Of a stretch of DNA of 14,165 bases, positions 6,518-14,123 are shown in pieces. The stretch is taken from the NCBI GenBank assembly GCA_019634245.1, contig JAHQVR010000036.1:1-14165 (forward strand), in the 5' to 3' direction. A program made the position numbers and the translations under genes. Numbering within the stretch: the first letter of the stretch is position 1; the number at the start of each line of letters is the position of its first letter. The DNA comes from Gammaproteobacteria bacterium (lineage in GTDB: Bacteria; Pseudomonadota; Gammaproteobacteria; Granulosicoccales; Granulosicoccaceae). Below the pieces are notes generated by a model. The model searched no databases. It was not told where the DNA came from and saw nothing but the letters and a program-made list of their open reading frames with translations.

Positions 6518-9067
6518 TTAACTACGCATTCGTTCACCCGTAGGATCGAACAATGGTTCAGGGCAAATCCGAGCGGGGCACCTGGTGCCTAAAATTTCAA
6601 TCTCAAAGGCGCCAGGTTCAATGAGTTTGGAGAGTGAGGCAGGTAAATAACCTTGCGCAAACGCCTGATTAACGAAATGGCCATAGCCACCAGAGGTCAC
6701 CCACCCAACTACCCGCCAATCGCCATCGACTTGAGATAAAGGCTTGGCGATTTCACTCCCGCTTTGGTCAAACCGAAGCGCACCATGATCATTGGGTTTG
6801 GGAATAACACCATAATCTTGGTTGCCAACTTTCGCCCATATTGGCTCATCACCCATGACATCGGCTGTCTCTGTTTCAATGATCATCGATACACGTTTGA
6901 GCGTAGGGCCATTGTTGTGCTCAGTCTGGGCGGCAGCCTTGCCGATAAAGTCGGTTTTGTCGAGCTTTACAAATCGGCCCATGTCGGCCTCAAAAGGTCC
7001 ATAGATGGGTCGAAGCTCGGCAAACCAGGTGGGGAAATTTTTCTCCAGACGCATCGATAGTAAGGCGCGCATTCCGAAGTCGATTATCTGAAACTCTTTA
7101 CCAGCTTTTTTTATTGCATCGTAGACGCGACGTTGATAGCAGGGCTCCATCCATATCTCATAGCCGAGGTCCCCGCTGAACGTTATTCTATTCAACAGGC
7201 ACGGAGCACCGCCGACATCTGTTTGGCGAAAATCCAGGAATTTAAGAGCGGCGCTCGATACATCGATATCGACGAGCTCGGCGAGTACGTCTCGTGCTTT
7301 GGGTCCGGTTATGGATAATCCGACCAGATTGGTTCCGAGCACTCTGATCGATACCGAGTTATCGTCTGGTAGCTGTTGTTCAAACCAACGCATATGATAC
7401 TTCTGTGCAGCGATGGATCCCCACATGAAGTAATGATTGTCGCCGGCATTCGCGATCGTGAAATCCCCAATGAGTTTCCCTCTGTGATTCAGCATGGGCG
7501 TTAGTGTGATGCGTCCAGTGTTTGGAAGCGTGTTGGTCATCAGCCGGTATAGAAAATCGGTAGCGCCTGTGCCAGTGACTTCATACTTGGCAAAATTAGA
7601 AATTTCGGTGACACCCACATGAGTTCGTGTGTGGTTTACCTCGTGAGAGATTGCCTCAAAGTCGTTGGATCGATGAAAACTGAGCTCGTCATACGCTTGG
7701 TCGGCAGATTCGGCGAACCAAAGTGGTGTTTCTAAACCCCAGCTGTCTCCCATCACCGCAAAATTTTCGTTTTTCATCACATCGTAGAGTGGTGTGGTTT
7801 GCTGAGGGCGTGCGGCGGGTAACTCTTCGTTTGGAAATCGAATGGAAAATCGCCGGGAGTAGTTCTCCCGAACTTTGGCATTGGTGTACCGAAGGGTGGC
7901 CCAGTCGCCAAAGCGCGCTACATCCATTCCCCACAGATCATAGCCAGGATCGCCATCGACCATCCAATTCGCCAGAGCATGACCAACACCACCACCTTGT
8001 GAAAACCCAGCCATAACGGCGCAGGCACACCAAAAGTTGGTTAGCCCGGGTACTGGCCCAACCAACGGATTACCATCGGGTGCAAAAGTAAAAGGTCCAT
8101 TGATCACTTGTTTGATACCCGCTTTTTCAAAGGCTGGAAAATGTTTAAAACCAATCTCCAGCGATGGTGCTATCCGATCAAGATCCGGGGCAAGAAGCTC
8201 GTGACCGAAATCCCACGGAGTGTTAACGGGCGACCAAGGCTTGCAAGCTTTCTCATAAGTACCGAGCAGTAACCCGTTTCCCTCTTGCCGGGTATAAATC
8301 TCACCTTTAAAATCGATGACGTGAACAAGCTCTCGGCCGACTTCTTCATTGAATGCCACCACTTCAGGCATCTCGTCGGTGAGCAGGTACATATGTTCCA
8401 TCGCCAATACCGGCAGTTCTAAGCCGACCATCCTGCCCACTTCACGTGCCCAAAGTCCACCGGCATTGACAACATGTTCAGTTTTAACTGTGCCTTTTTC
8501 AGTGTGGATGGACCACTCACCCGAAGCGTCCTGCGTGATCTCAACAACACGATTGCGAAGCTCGATATCAGCCCCTAATATTTTGGCGGCCTTGGCATAG
8601 GCATGCGTGGTGCCCGATGGATCAAGATGTCCTTCCACTGGGTCCCATAGCGCACCGATAAAGTGGCTCTCATCCATGAGCGGAAACATCGCCTTGGCTT
8701 CAGCAGGGGTGATCAGTTCAGTTTCCATACCCAAACAACGGCCTCTGGCATGCGCTAGTCTTAAAAAATCCATTCGCTCTTCGGTGTCTGCCATCATGAC
8801 ACCTCCAGCCAGATGTAAGCTGCAGGACTGACCGGATAGTCGTTCCAACTCATCATATAGAGACACCGTATACGCTTGCAGCTTCGCAACGTTTGGATCG
8901 CCATTGAGCGTATGGAAACCACCCGCTGCATGCCAGGAAGAACCTGACGTAAGTTCCGATCGCTCAATGAGGAGTACGTCTTTCCATCCGGCCTGGGCTA
9001 AATGAAACAGCGCGGAGCAACCGACGACGCCACCGCCAATAACTACAGCCTGATAGGAGTCTTTCAT
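6518..9067 (-). CDS. Dimethylglycine/sarcosine dehydrogenase-like FAD-GcvT fusion protein
   Basis: Two-part enzyme of 849 residues. Residues 1-370 form a DAO-type FAD domain with VVIGGGVVG (8-16) and SSWHAAGG (43-50). H46 matches the histidine that binds FAD covalently in dimethylglycine and sarcosine dehydrogenases. A linker domain follows, then a GcvT-like tetrahydrofolate domain from about 425, with RITLTPMLNHRGKLIGDF (519-536; D535 aligns with the T-protein catalytic Asp), SGDLGYEIWM (631-640), GMRALLSMRLEKNFP (665-679) and a GcvT C-terminal barrel to about 830. The family oxidatively removes an N-methyl group and passes it to tetrahydrofolate as 5,10-methylene-THF. Length agrees with DMGDH relatives (about 810-860). 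It begins four bases after the upstream oxidase gene stop, whose final bases provide GGGTGA as ribosome binding site. Exact N-methyl substrate is not readable; dimethylglycine, sarcosine or N-methylated imino acids are options. Confidence 0.94.
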   Translation of the reverse strand: MKDSYQAVVIGGGVVGCSALFHLAQAGWKDVLLIERSELTSGSSWHAAGGFHTLNGDPNVAKLQAYTVSLYDELERLSGQSCSLHLAGGVMMADTEERMDFLRLAHARGRCLGMETELITPAEAKAMFPLMDESHFIGALWDPVEGHLDPSGTTHAYAKAAKILGADIELRNRVVEITQDASGEWSIHTEKGTVKTEHVVNAGGLWAREVGRMVGLELPVLAMEHMYLLTDEMPEVVAFNEEVGRELVHVIDFKGEIYTRQEGNGLLLGTYEKACKPWSPVNTPWDFGHELLAPDLDRIAPSLEIGFKHFPAFEKAGIKQVINGPFTFAPDGNPLVGPVPGLTNFWCACAVMAGFSQGGGVGHALANWMVDGDPGYDLWGMDVARFGDWATLRYTNAKVRENYSRRFSIRFPNEELPAARPQQTTPLYDVMKNENFAVMGDSWGLETPLWFAESADQAYDELSFHRSNDFEAISHEVNHTRTHVGVTEISNFAKYEVTGTGATDFLYRLMTNTLPNTGRITLTPMLNHRGKLIGDFTIANAGDNHYFMWGSIAAQKYHMRWFEQQLPDDNSVSIRVLGTNLVGLSITGPKARDVLAELVDIDVSSAALKFLDFRQTDVGGAPCLLNRITFSGDLGYEIWMEPCYQRRVYDAIKKAGKEFQIIDFGMRALLSMRLEKNFPTWFAELRPIYGPFEADMGRFVKLDKTDFIGKAAAQTEHNNGPTLKRVSMIIETETADVMGDEPIWAKVGNQDYGVIPKPNDHGALRFDQSGSEIAKPLSQVDGDWRVVGWVTSGGYGHFVNQAFAQGYLPASLSKLIEPGAFEIEILGTRCPARICPEPLFDPTGERMRS

Positions 9068-9071
9068 TGTG

Positions 9072-10379
9072 TCACCCGATAACAGAGAAACTGGAATTGG
9101 TGTTTATTTCTCGGTTCCTGGAAAATGTCCCTAGTGATATGTCCTGACCGATGTGAGACAAATGGAATGATAGCGGTTGTTTGTCATGATCATGTCCATT
9201 TTCACAGGCTTCAATGAGGGCTGTCATCATTTTGCCGGCCACGGGTGCGTTTTTGAACTGATTGCCACTGGTTCCGATTGCCATGTAGAAACCGGGTAAA
9301 TCACTTTTGTCATAAATGGGTATCCAGTCTTCAGTGACGTCGTACAACGACACAACGCCTTTTGCACTCTCAGGTATGCCGAGTTGGGGTAAGCGTTGTG
9401 CCAGTCGAGACACCAATGTGGTCCACTGTACGGAAAACTCAGCGTTAAAATTATCCGGATCCTCAACCCATTCTTTCGGGTCGCACTCGGGATCTTCAGA
9501 TCCTATTAACAGATGATTGCCCAATTCGGGGCGGGCGTAAGTGGCAATGTCGCTATCAGAATACACCAGGCCGTCGCGTTCAAAGTCAACACCATCAGGA
9601 GCGGGTACGTGTGCCACTTCATGACGCAGTGCGCGAGTGCTTATCTTCATGCCAGACTCCACACCGGCCATAGCATTTAACTTCGAAGAATGAGGTCCAC
9701 CTATATTTAGGACCACGGCAGAATCAATGAGCGAACCATCGCTTAGCTCAACGCCGCTGACACGACCATTGGATTGACGAATGCGGACAACCTCTGAGTT
9801 GTATTTAAACTCTGCGCCGTATCTTTCTGCCCCTCGCATTGCGTTGTGTGCGGTGAGTTTTGGATCTGAGACGTAACCACCGTTGGGGAAAAATACAGCT
9901 CCGGCGACAGCGTCCGCGGTAGCTTGACCAAAGTTGTCGTCACTTAATAATTTTGCCGGCTCAAAGGCTCTGATGTCCGCGTCGGGCAGATGTTTGGGTA
10001 TGTCGTTAGGTGCGACATGTTGGTAAGGGCAGCCGATCTGATCCATTGTGCTGCAGACCTTTTCCAATTGGTGGTTGTGCTCGGTTTTAATAACCAGGCA
10101 ACCGGTATTGTGGTACTGAATGAGTCCTTGCTCATCGGCCGTTGCTATGTAGTTTTTCCAATCAGACCAATAGTGCCATCCTTCATAGGCTAGGGCGCAG
10201 GTATCAAACGTTGAATAATAGGTGCGGATTATAGCGCATGATCCTGAGGTGGACCCATAACCGGCTTCGGGCCCTTTGTCGATTGAGAGAGTTTTCCAGC
10301 CTTTTTTTGCCATTTCGAAGGCAGTGCATGCGCCAATGACGCCGGCTCCGATAATGATGGCATCGTATGTTTTATTCAT
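9072..10379 (-). CDS. DAO-family FAD-dependent oxidoreductase (sarcosine/amino-acid oxidase-like)
   Basis: Flavoenzyme of 435 residues with the N-terminal dinucleotide fold IIIGAGVIGACTAFEMAKKGW (8-28; GxGxxG at 11-16, acidic D34 at the end of the second strand). GYGSTSGSCAIIRTYY (40-55) follows where sarcosine oxidase-like enzymes contact the flavin, and the C-terminal flavin loop is YMAIGTSGNQFKNAPVAGKMM. No HAAG covalent-histidine motif is present, unlike the next gene. Members oxidise secondary or primary amines (sarcosine, N-methyl amino acids, D-amino acids) and deliver electrons to oxygen or an acceptor. First gene of the minus operon; AGGGTGGGTG directly before its ATG is a good ribosome binding site. 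Two related flavoenzymes in tandem suggest successive oxidations of one N-methylated compound. Substrate unknown. Confidence 0.9.
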   Translation of the reverse strand: MNKTYDAIIIGAGVIGACTAFEMAKKGWKTLSIDKGPEAGYGSTSGSCAIIRTYYSTFDTCALAYEGWHYWSDWKNYIATADEQGLIQYHNTGCLVIKTEHNHQLEKVCSTMDQIGCPYQHVAPNDIPKHLPDADIRAFEPAKLLSDDNFGQATADAVAGAVFFPNGGYVSDPKLTAHNAMRGAERYGAEFKYNSEVVRIRQSNGRVSGVELSDGSLIDSAVVLNIGGPHSSKLNAMAGVESGMKISTRALRHEVAHVPAPDGVDFERDGLVYSDSDIATYARPELGNHLLIGSEDPECDPKEWVEDPDNFNAEFSVQWTTLVSRLAQRLPQLGIPESAKGVVSLYDVTEDWIPIYDKSDLPGFYMAIGTSGNQFKNAPVAGKMMTALIEACENGHDHDKQPLSFHLSHIGQDISLGTFSRNREINTNSSFSVIG

Positions 10380-10468
10380 TCACCCACCCTGAGACACTTG
10401 CAAAGAGGATCTTCTTTACCGATACGGGCATACTAGCGTTTCTGTGTCACCACTTGGAATATTTAACC

Positions 10469-11170
10469 ATGGCTGAGCCTACCGAGCTTCTCATTCATAC
10501 TTTGTGGCCCTCTCAGAACCCGAATATTTTGCAGCTCTATTCGTTTCCCACTCCCAATGGTGTAAAAGTCTCAATCGCTTTGGAAGAACTGGAGCTTCCC
10601 TATGAACCACATACCGTTAAGCTCAGTCAAACCCAAACACCCGAATTCTTGTCTTTGAATCCTAACAATAAAATTCCTGCCATCATCGATCCGGATGGAC
10701 CCCGTGGCGAGCCACTAGCACTCTGGGAATCGGGCGCCATATTAATTTATTTGGCAGAAAAGACTGGCAAATTACTGCCCGAGCATCCTGGTGAACGTGC
10801 CCATGCCATTCAGTGGCTGATGTTCCAAATGGGCGGTGTGGGCCCCATGTTCGGACAGTATGGGTATTTCAGCAAATTTGCAGGTAGTGAGATTGAAGAC
10901 CCGCGACCCAGGGAGCGGTTTCGGTTGGAAGCTCGTAGACTCATGAATGTGCTTGAGCAGCAGCTGCAGCAGAACGCATTTCTCGCAGGTGCTACTTATA
11001 GTATCGCTGACATAGCCACTTGGCCTTGGATACGTGCTGCGGATGTCTTCTATGGAGCTGCTGAAGCGTTTGGCTTTGACGCATACCCAGCGGTGATGGA
11101 GTGGCGACAACGCTGCGAAGAACGTCCGGCGAGTCAACGTGGTTTATTGATTCCTGATCGCGACGCGTGA
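10469..11170 (+). CDS. Glutathione S-transferase family protein, YfcG-like
   Basis: GST of about 233 residues. The N-terminal thioredoxin-fold half contains LYSFPTPNGVKVSIALEELE, where TPN is the YfcG/Ure2-type active-site turn rather than a catalytic Tyr or Cys. The cis-proline loop NNKIPAI and glutathione-binding WESGAILIYLAEK follow. The C-terminal helical half includes FLAGATYSIADIATWPWI, the N-capping SIADIA box of GSTs. The ATG at 10469 is chosen because homologues begin here; the reading frame stays open upstream toward the divergent oxidase start, but that extension is not GST-like. It shares an 89-bp divergent region with the minus operon, so joint regulation is possible. YfcG-like proteins reduce disulfides or conjugate electrophiles; detoxifying formaldehyde or sulfur intermediates would fit the neighbourhood but is inference. 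Confidence 0.93.
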   Translation: MAEPTELLIHTLWPSQNPNILQLYSFPTPNGVKVSIALEELELPYEPHTVKLSQTQTPEFLSLNPNNKIPAIIDPDGPRGEPLALWESGAILIYLAEKTGKLLPEHPGERAHAIQWLMFQMGGVGPMFGQYGYFSKFAGSEIEDPRPRERFRLEARRLMNVLEQQLQQNAFLAGATYSIADIATWPWIRAADVFYGAAEAFGFDAYPAVMEWRQRCEERPASQRGLLIPDRDA

Positions 11171-11289
11171 AGGTTAGTTGGGTGTGACGCGGTTTGACGG
11201 AGCTTGTCCTAGTGATAAAAAAATACCATTTGGTGGCTGAAAAATTCAGGTAAATCTGTTAACTGCAATCTTTAACACAGAACTACAAA
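11171..11289. other. Non-coding stretch before the repeat array
   Basis: This stretch has a mixed, then A/T-rich composition. It holds a run of seven A after position 11216 and two short inverted repeats (ACCA-TT-TGGT, and GTTAA/TTAAC at 11258-11276) that are too short to call. No terminator for the GST gene and no clear promoter can be supported. Confidence 0.5.
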
Positions 11290-11401
11290 AATCAGTAAAT
11301 CAGTAAATCAGTAAATCAGTAAACACGTAAGCACGTAAACACGTAAACACGTAAACACGTAAACACGTAAACACGTAGATCGGTAGATCGGTAGATCGGA
11401 A
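11290..11401. repeat. Three-block 8-bp tandem repeat, 14 units
   Basis: An uninterrupted 112-bp array of 8-bp units in three homogeneous blocks. There are four AATCAGTA (11290-11321), seven AACACGTA (11322-11377, the second being AGCACGTA) and three GATCGGTA (11378-11401, the last ending AA). All units share A at position 2 and, apart from that final unit, GTA at positions 6-8, so the blocks look like diverged versions of one ancestral unit that were each expanded by slippage. The array lies between the GST gene and the enolase-superfamily gene, ending 47 bp before the GTG start at 11449. It carries no CRISPR-like spacers. Read on the minus strand it gives a repetitive frame with no plausible gene. 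Confidence 0.95.
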
Positions 11402-11436
11402 ATTTGGTTATTCTGTGAATAGTTGGATCGTTAAAA

Positions 11437-11446
11437 AGAGGGGGAG
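11437..11446 (+). promoter_or_regulatory. Ribosome binding site supporting a GTG start
   Basis: A strong AGAGGGGGAG purine run ends two bases before the GTG at 11449, and its GAGGGG core is five bases away. It supports GTG as the start of the enolase-superfamily gene. The first residues ([15 protein letters not shown]) fit the usual first beta strand of the family. Confidence 0.7.
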
Positions 11447-11448
11447 CT

Positions 11449-12537
11449 GTGTCCAATATTGTTGATGTGTCCATCCAGCATTTTAAGTTGCCATTGGCGG
11501 AGGTACTCACCGATGCCAAGCACGGAGATCATACGCACTTTGAACTTATCATTGTGACCCTTCGCACTGATGATGGTATTGAAGGTACTGGCTATACCTA
11601 CACCGGTGGTAAGGGTGGTAGTGCCATAGCAGCTATGCTTAACGATGACTTAAAGCCATTCCTACTAGGTAAGAATTCCAGTGATATCGATGCCCTTCAT
11701 GACGGCATGCAGTGGCATGTGCATTACGTTGCTCGAGGTGGTATCGCTTCGTTTGCCATATCCGCTGTAGACATCGCACTGTGGGATGTAAAAGGCAAGG
11801 CAAATGGGACACCTCTGTGGAAAATGGCCGGTGGTGCCGCTCAGTCCTGTCGCGCTTATAGAGGTGGCATCGACTTAAATTTTCCGTTACCAAAATTACT
11901 GGACTCTATTCAGAGCTACCTCGATAAAGGGTTCGTTGGCGTCAAAATCAAAATAGGGCAACCCACGCTGGAAGAAGATGTGGAGCGTATTCGGGCTGTT
12001 CGAGAGTTGATTGGTCCCGACATCACCTTTATGGTGGATGCCAACTATTCCTATTCCGTACCCGAAGCCATTGCGGCAGGGAAAGCGTTGGAGCCGTTTG
12101 ATATTTACTGGTTTGAGGAACCCATCATTCCCGATGATTACCAAGGGTATGCTGCCATAGCCCATGAAATTGACGTGCCGATAGCCATGGGCGAAAACCT
12201 GCACACAGAGTATGAATTTGGTTATGCGTTCGAACAAGCTAACCTTGACCATGTCATGCCCGATGCCTCCAACTGTGGCGGTATTACCGGTTGGTTGAGA
12301 GCTGCGGTGTTGGCGGAGAAGTATGGTCTCCCAGTGTCGAGCCATGGAATGCAGGAATTGCATGTGAGCGTAGTTTCAGCTCAAACTAACCCTGGATGGA
12401 TTGAAGTGCACTCATTTCCCATCGACGAGTACACACACAGGCCTTTGGTGTTAGAGCAGGGTCGTGCACAAGCACCGGATATTCCCGGTATTGGCGTTGA
12501 ATTCGATTGGGAGAAACTTAACCGAAGTGCCGTTTAA
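11449..12537 (+). CDS. Mandelate racemase/muconate lactonizing enzyme family protein (enolase superfamily, MR subgroup)
   Basis: Complete 362-residue enolase-superfamily enzyme with a full MR-subgroup active site. It has the base pair K166/K168 in VKIKIG, metal ligands D197 (VDAN), E223 (WFEEP) and E249 (MGEN), the D272/H299 dyad (PDASN and SSHGM) and E319 (WIEV), which matches the general acid of mandelate racemase. The spacing is nearly identical to Pseudomonas mandelate racemase, offset by two. Such enzymes abstract a proton alpha to a carboxylate, then racemise or dehydrate; many are sugar-acid dehydratases. The 20s-loop ([18 protein letters not shown]) does not let me name the substrate. 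An epimerase or dehydratase for a betaine or sugar acid used with the nearby N-demethylation genes is possible. Its 3' end overlaps the convergent thioredoxin-like gene by 20 bp. Confidence 0.93.
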   Translation: MSNIVDVSIQHFKLPLAEVLTDAKHGDHTHFELIIVTLRTDDGIEGTGYTYTGGKGGSAIAAMLNDDLKPFLLGKNSSDIDALHDGMQWHVHYVARGGIASFAISAVDIALWDVKGKANGTPLWKMAGGAAQSCRAYRGGIDLNFPLPKLLDSIQSYLDKGFVGVKIKIGQPTLEEDVERIRAVRELIGPDITFMVDANYSYSVPEAIAAGKALEPFDIYWFEEPIIPDDYQGYAAIAHEIDVPIAMGENLHTEYEFGYAFEQANLDHVMPDASNCGGITGWLRAAVLAEKYGLPVSSHGMQELHVSVVSAQTNPGWIEVHSFPIDEYTHRPLVLEQGRAQAPDIPGIGVEFDWEKLNRSAV

Positions 12538-13156
12538 ACCGTTGAATCAATGTGTCTACTGGTGTCACACCTTGAATGGTATCGACACGACGGCCATTTT
12601 CATTGAATAACAGCAACGTCACATGGGGTACGTTATACCGGCTTTGAAATTCAAAGCCTTCTTTCGTTGTGATATCCGCTACCCGATAATGAATGTCGCT
12701 AACGGTGTCCAGGGCTTCAAGCGTATTTTTCTGAAGCCGGCGGCACAACCTGCACGACGGGTCGTGAATTTGTACGATGGTAGGTGTTCCTTGCCCTACC
12801 ACGCTTAAATCGTGATAGATCCGTTGCATTTGATCGTAGCGATGTATCGATACGCCGGCAACGCCAGCCAACGGCACAGCCGCAAGCAGGCCTAACATAT
12901 GCCGCCGTCCCAACGAGAAACCGGACGTGGGAGATGTCTTTTTCGGAGTGGGTGTCGATCTAGTGCCTTTAGGGCTTACTTCGGCATTCCTACCGCTTTG
13001 ATTGGACTTGACGCCAGATTCGGATGGCGCTTGTTTGGCAGAGGCTTTCATACCCTGCTTATCAGGTGTAGTGCTCGAACCGGTAGGTTTTGCGTGGATG
13101 GCGACAGTCTTCCGAGCCTTCGCAGCTCTGGATTTACGTTGTTTTCGTTTGCTCAC
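12518..13156 (-). CDS. Membrane-anchored thioredoxin-like protein with basic N-terminal tail
   Basis: The 212-residue product has three parts. Residues 1-80 are a low-complexity Lys/Ser/Thr/Pro tail with no recognisable fold. A hydrophobic segment follows at 87-103 ([17 protein letters not shown]), preceded by LGRR. The thioredoxin-like domain then contains [13 protein letters not shown], giving a CxxC at C135 and C138, and a cis-proline at P177 in [10 protein letters not shown]. The RR before the span recalls a Tat or stop-transfer anchor, but the N-region is far longer than a normal Tat signal. The GTG at 13156 is the first start after an in-frame stop three codons upstream and has only a weak ribosome site; M36 or M87 are alternative starts. 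The thioredoxin domain is probably periplasmic. Partners unknown; it could handle thiol-disulfide exchange. Fold assignment is good; the start is uncertain. Confidence 0.75.
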   Translation of the reverse strand: MSKRKQRKSRAAKARKTVAIHAKPTGSSTTPDKQGMKASAKQAPSESGVKSNQSGRNAEVSPKGTRSTPTPKKTSPTSGFSLGRRHMLGLLAAVPLAGVAGVSIHRYDQMQRIYHDLSVVGQGTPTIVQIHDPSCRLCRRLQKNTLEALDTVSDIHYRVADITTKEGFEFQSRYNVPHVTLLLFNENGRRVDTIQGVTPVDTLIQRFKRHFG

Positions 13157-13303
13157 AACTGCTCAACGATCCAGGCAGTCGTTTGATTGCAGGCGCCGCA
13201 GAAAGTCAACGCGCCCGGGGAGGTACTTTGAACGGGTTAATGCTGAGCAAAGCGGGGATGCTTATCTGTGCGCTGGAAATTCAAGACGATCGATTGCCGC
13301 TAT
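13157..13303 (-). promoter_or_regulatory. Leader/promoter region of the thioredoxin-like gene
   Basis: This is non-coding between the terminator and the thioredoxin-like start. On the minus strand a TTGACT (plus positions 13204-13209) could be a -35 element, but no convincing -10 hexamer stands at the right distance. The promoter is inferred mainly from the terminator just upstream. Confidence 0.35.
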
Positions 13304-13330
13304 AAAAAAAACGATTCTCGAGGAGAATTG
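13304..13330 (-). terminator. Intrinsic terminator downstream of the ProX-like gene
   Basis: Read on the minus strand, CAATTCTC-CTC-GAGAATCG forms an 8-bp stem (one G-T wobble) with a three-base loop, followed at once by eight T (the A run at 13304-13311 on the plus strand). It lies about 50 bases past the stop of the ProX-like gene and before the thioredoxin-like gene on the same strand, so these two are separate transcription units. No T run follows on the plus strand, so it acts in one direction. Confidence 0.8.
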
Positions 13331-13381
13331 AAAATGGCTTGGCGCCGTGTGAAACAGACGAAATATAGGTTTATCTTCGTG

Positions 13382-13930
13382 CTAGAAGTTCAAAACAGTC
13401 GCCGGATGGTTCCAGGTGTCCAGTGCTTTGAGTAACTCGGTGGTTTTCAAACGAGTGCTGTGCGTATTTCTGCACGGATGGACATAGATCCATTCATGAT
13501 CGAGCAGAGTGCTCTCTATGTAAACAGACACTTTATTATCATGATCGTTATATACGGATAATGCAGATACCGATCCAGGTACCACCCCCAGAAATTTACC
13601 GAGCCGTTCGGTGCTGGCAAATGCGAACTGGCCGCCGGGCAGTTGCAACTTGTCCCTTAGCGCTTTTAAATCGACAATGTGATCCTGCTCGACGATCAAC
13701 AAAAACATGCGACCTTTCTTGTTACGCAAAAACAAATTTTTTGTGTGCGCACCATCGATTTCGTAGGTGATACTTTTGGCGTTCTCCACGGTAAATAAAG
13801 GTTCATGAATTTGTGTGTGGTGTTCGATACCCATCGCACTTAAGGCGTCCAGAACCTCTTGCACAGTGGCAGCCTTTTCGCCGCCATTTAAGGTGACAGA
13901 TTCTGGATCGGGTCGGTCTGAGTGGCTCAT
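13382..13930 (-). CDS. YbaK/ProX-type aminoacyl-tRNA deacylase (ProXp-ala-like)
   Basis: Stand-alone homologue (182 residues) of the prolyl-tRNA synthetase editing domain, which hydrolyses mischarged Ala-tRNA(Pro) or a similar misacylated tRNA in the cytoplasm. Family marks are GAHTKNLFLRNKKG (60-73, with the conserved catalytic-type lysine K64), LGVVPGSVSALSVYND (114-129) and HPCRNTHSTRL (151-161) in place of the usual HPNNNTAT-like motif. About 20 N-terminal residues precede the typical start of the domain (TVQEVLDAL). No clear ribosome site precedes the ATG at 13930, but no better start exists. It is transcribed alone, bounded by the terminator at 13304-13330 and a divergent upstream region, and looks like a housekeeping gene rather than part of the catabolic operons. 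Confidence 0.92.
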   Translation of the reverse strand: MSHSDRPDPESVTLNGGEKAATVQEVLDALSAMGIEHHTQIHEPLFTVENAKSITYEIDGAHTKNLFLRNKKGRMFLLIVEQDHIVDLKALRDKLQLPGGQFAFASTERLGKFLGVVPGSVSALSVYNDHDNKVSVYIESTLLDHEWIYVHPCRNTHSTRLKTTELLKALDTWNHPATVLNF

Positions 13931-14123
13931 AAGGTTTTGCTGCTAAATTCTGGGTGTAAGGGAGGTCTAGTAGAGGAAAATATCACATAAAAACGTGCGT
14001 AAAAACGAACAAGGTGTACACTTTTAAGAGGAGAATAGACGCTTTTGAGCACTCATGGGCTGGCTGAAATCAATCTAAACCTCACCAGACCCTAACTGAC
14101 ACTTTTGAGAATAGAGTTATTGT
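13931..14123. promoter_or_regulatory. Divergent intergenic region with short direct repeats
   Basis: A/T-rich region between the ProX-like gene and a possible rightward gene. It contains TAAAAACG twice with a 12-bp period (13988-13995 and 14000-14007). A longer element, ACACTTTT followed by GAGAATAGA, also occurs twice: at 14018-14039 with five extra bases (AAGAG) and at 14099-14115 without them. These could be operator or promoter duplications; no hexamer pair can be firmly assigned. Confidence 0.4.

Noticed and set aside
6518..9067. Calling the GcvT-like half a DMSP demethylase (DmdA).
   Set aside because: DmdA is a stand-alone GcvT-like protein of roughly 370 residues without an FAD domain; the covalent-FAD WHAAG domain fused here marks the dimethylglycine/sarcosine dehydrogenase family.
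11290..11401. CRISPR array.
   Set aside because: The units are 8 bp and directly adjacent, with no unique spacers and no cas genes nearby.
11316..11519. Minus-strand frame encoding a repetitive VYVFTCLR-type peptide.
   Set aside because: It is simply the 8-bp repeat array read in three-base steps (24 bp, eight residues) plus antisense of the enolase gene start; it has no ribosome site or family likeness.
13334..13435. A 33-codon plus-strand frame starting with ATG and preceded by AGGAGA, a textbook ribosome site.
   Set aside because: The AGGAGA is part of the stem of the minus-strand terminator, the frame runs antisense into the end of the ProX-like gene, and the peptide (MAWRRVKQTKYRFIF...) shows nothing recognisable.
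14026..14095. A possible 16-residue leader peptide from TTG at 14045, with AGAGGAG upstream.
   Set aside because: The spacing from the purine run is long, the start codon is weak, and the peptide has no run of regulatory codons or following attenuator hairpin.
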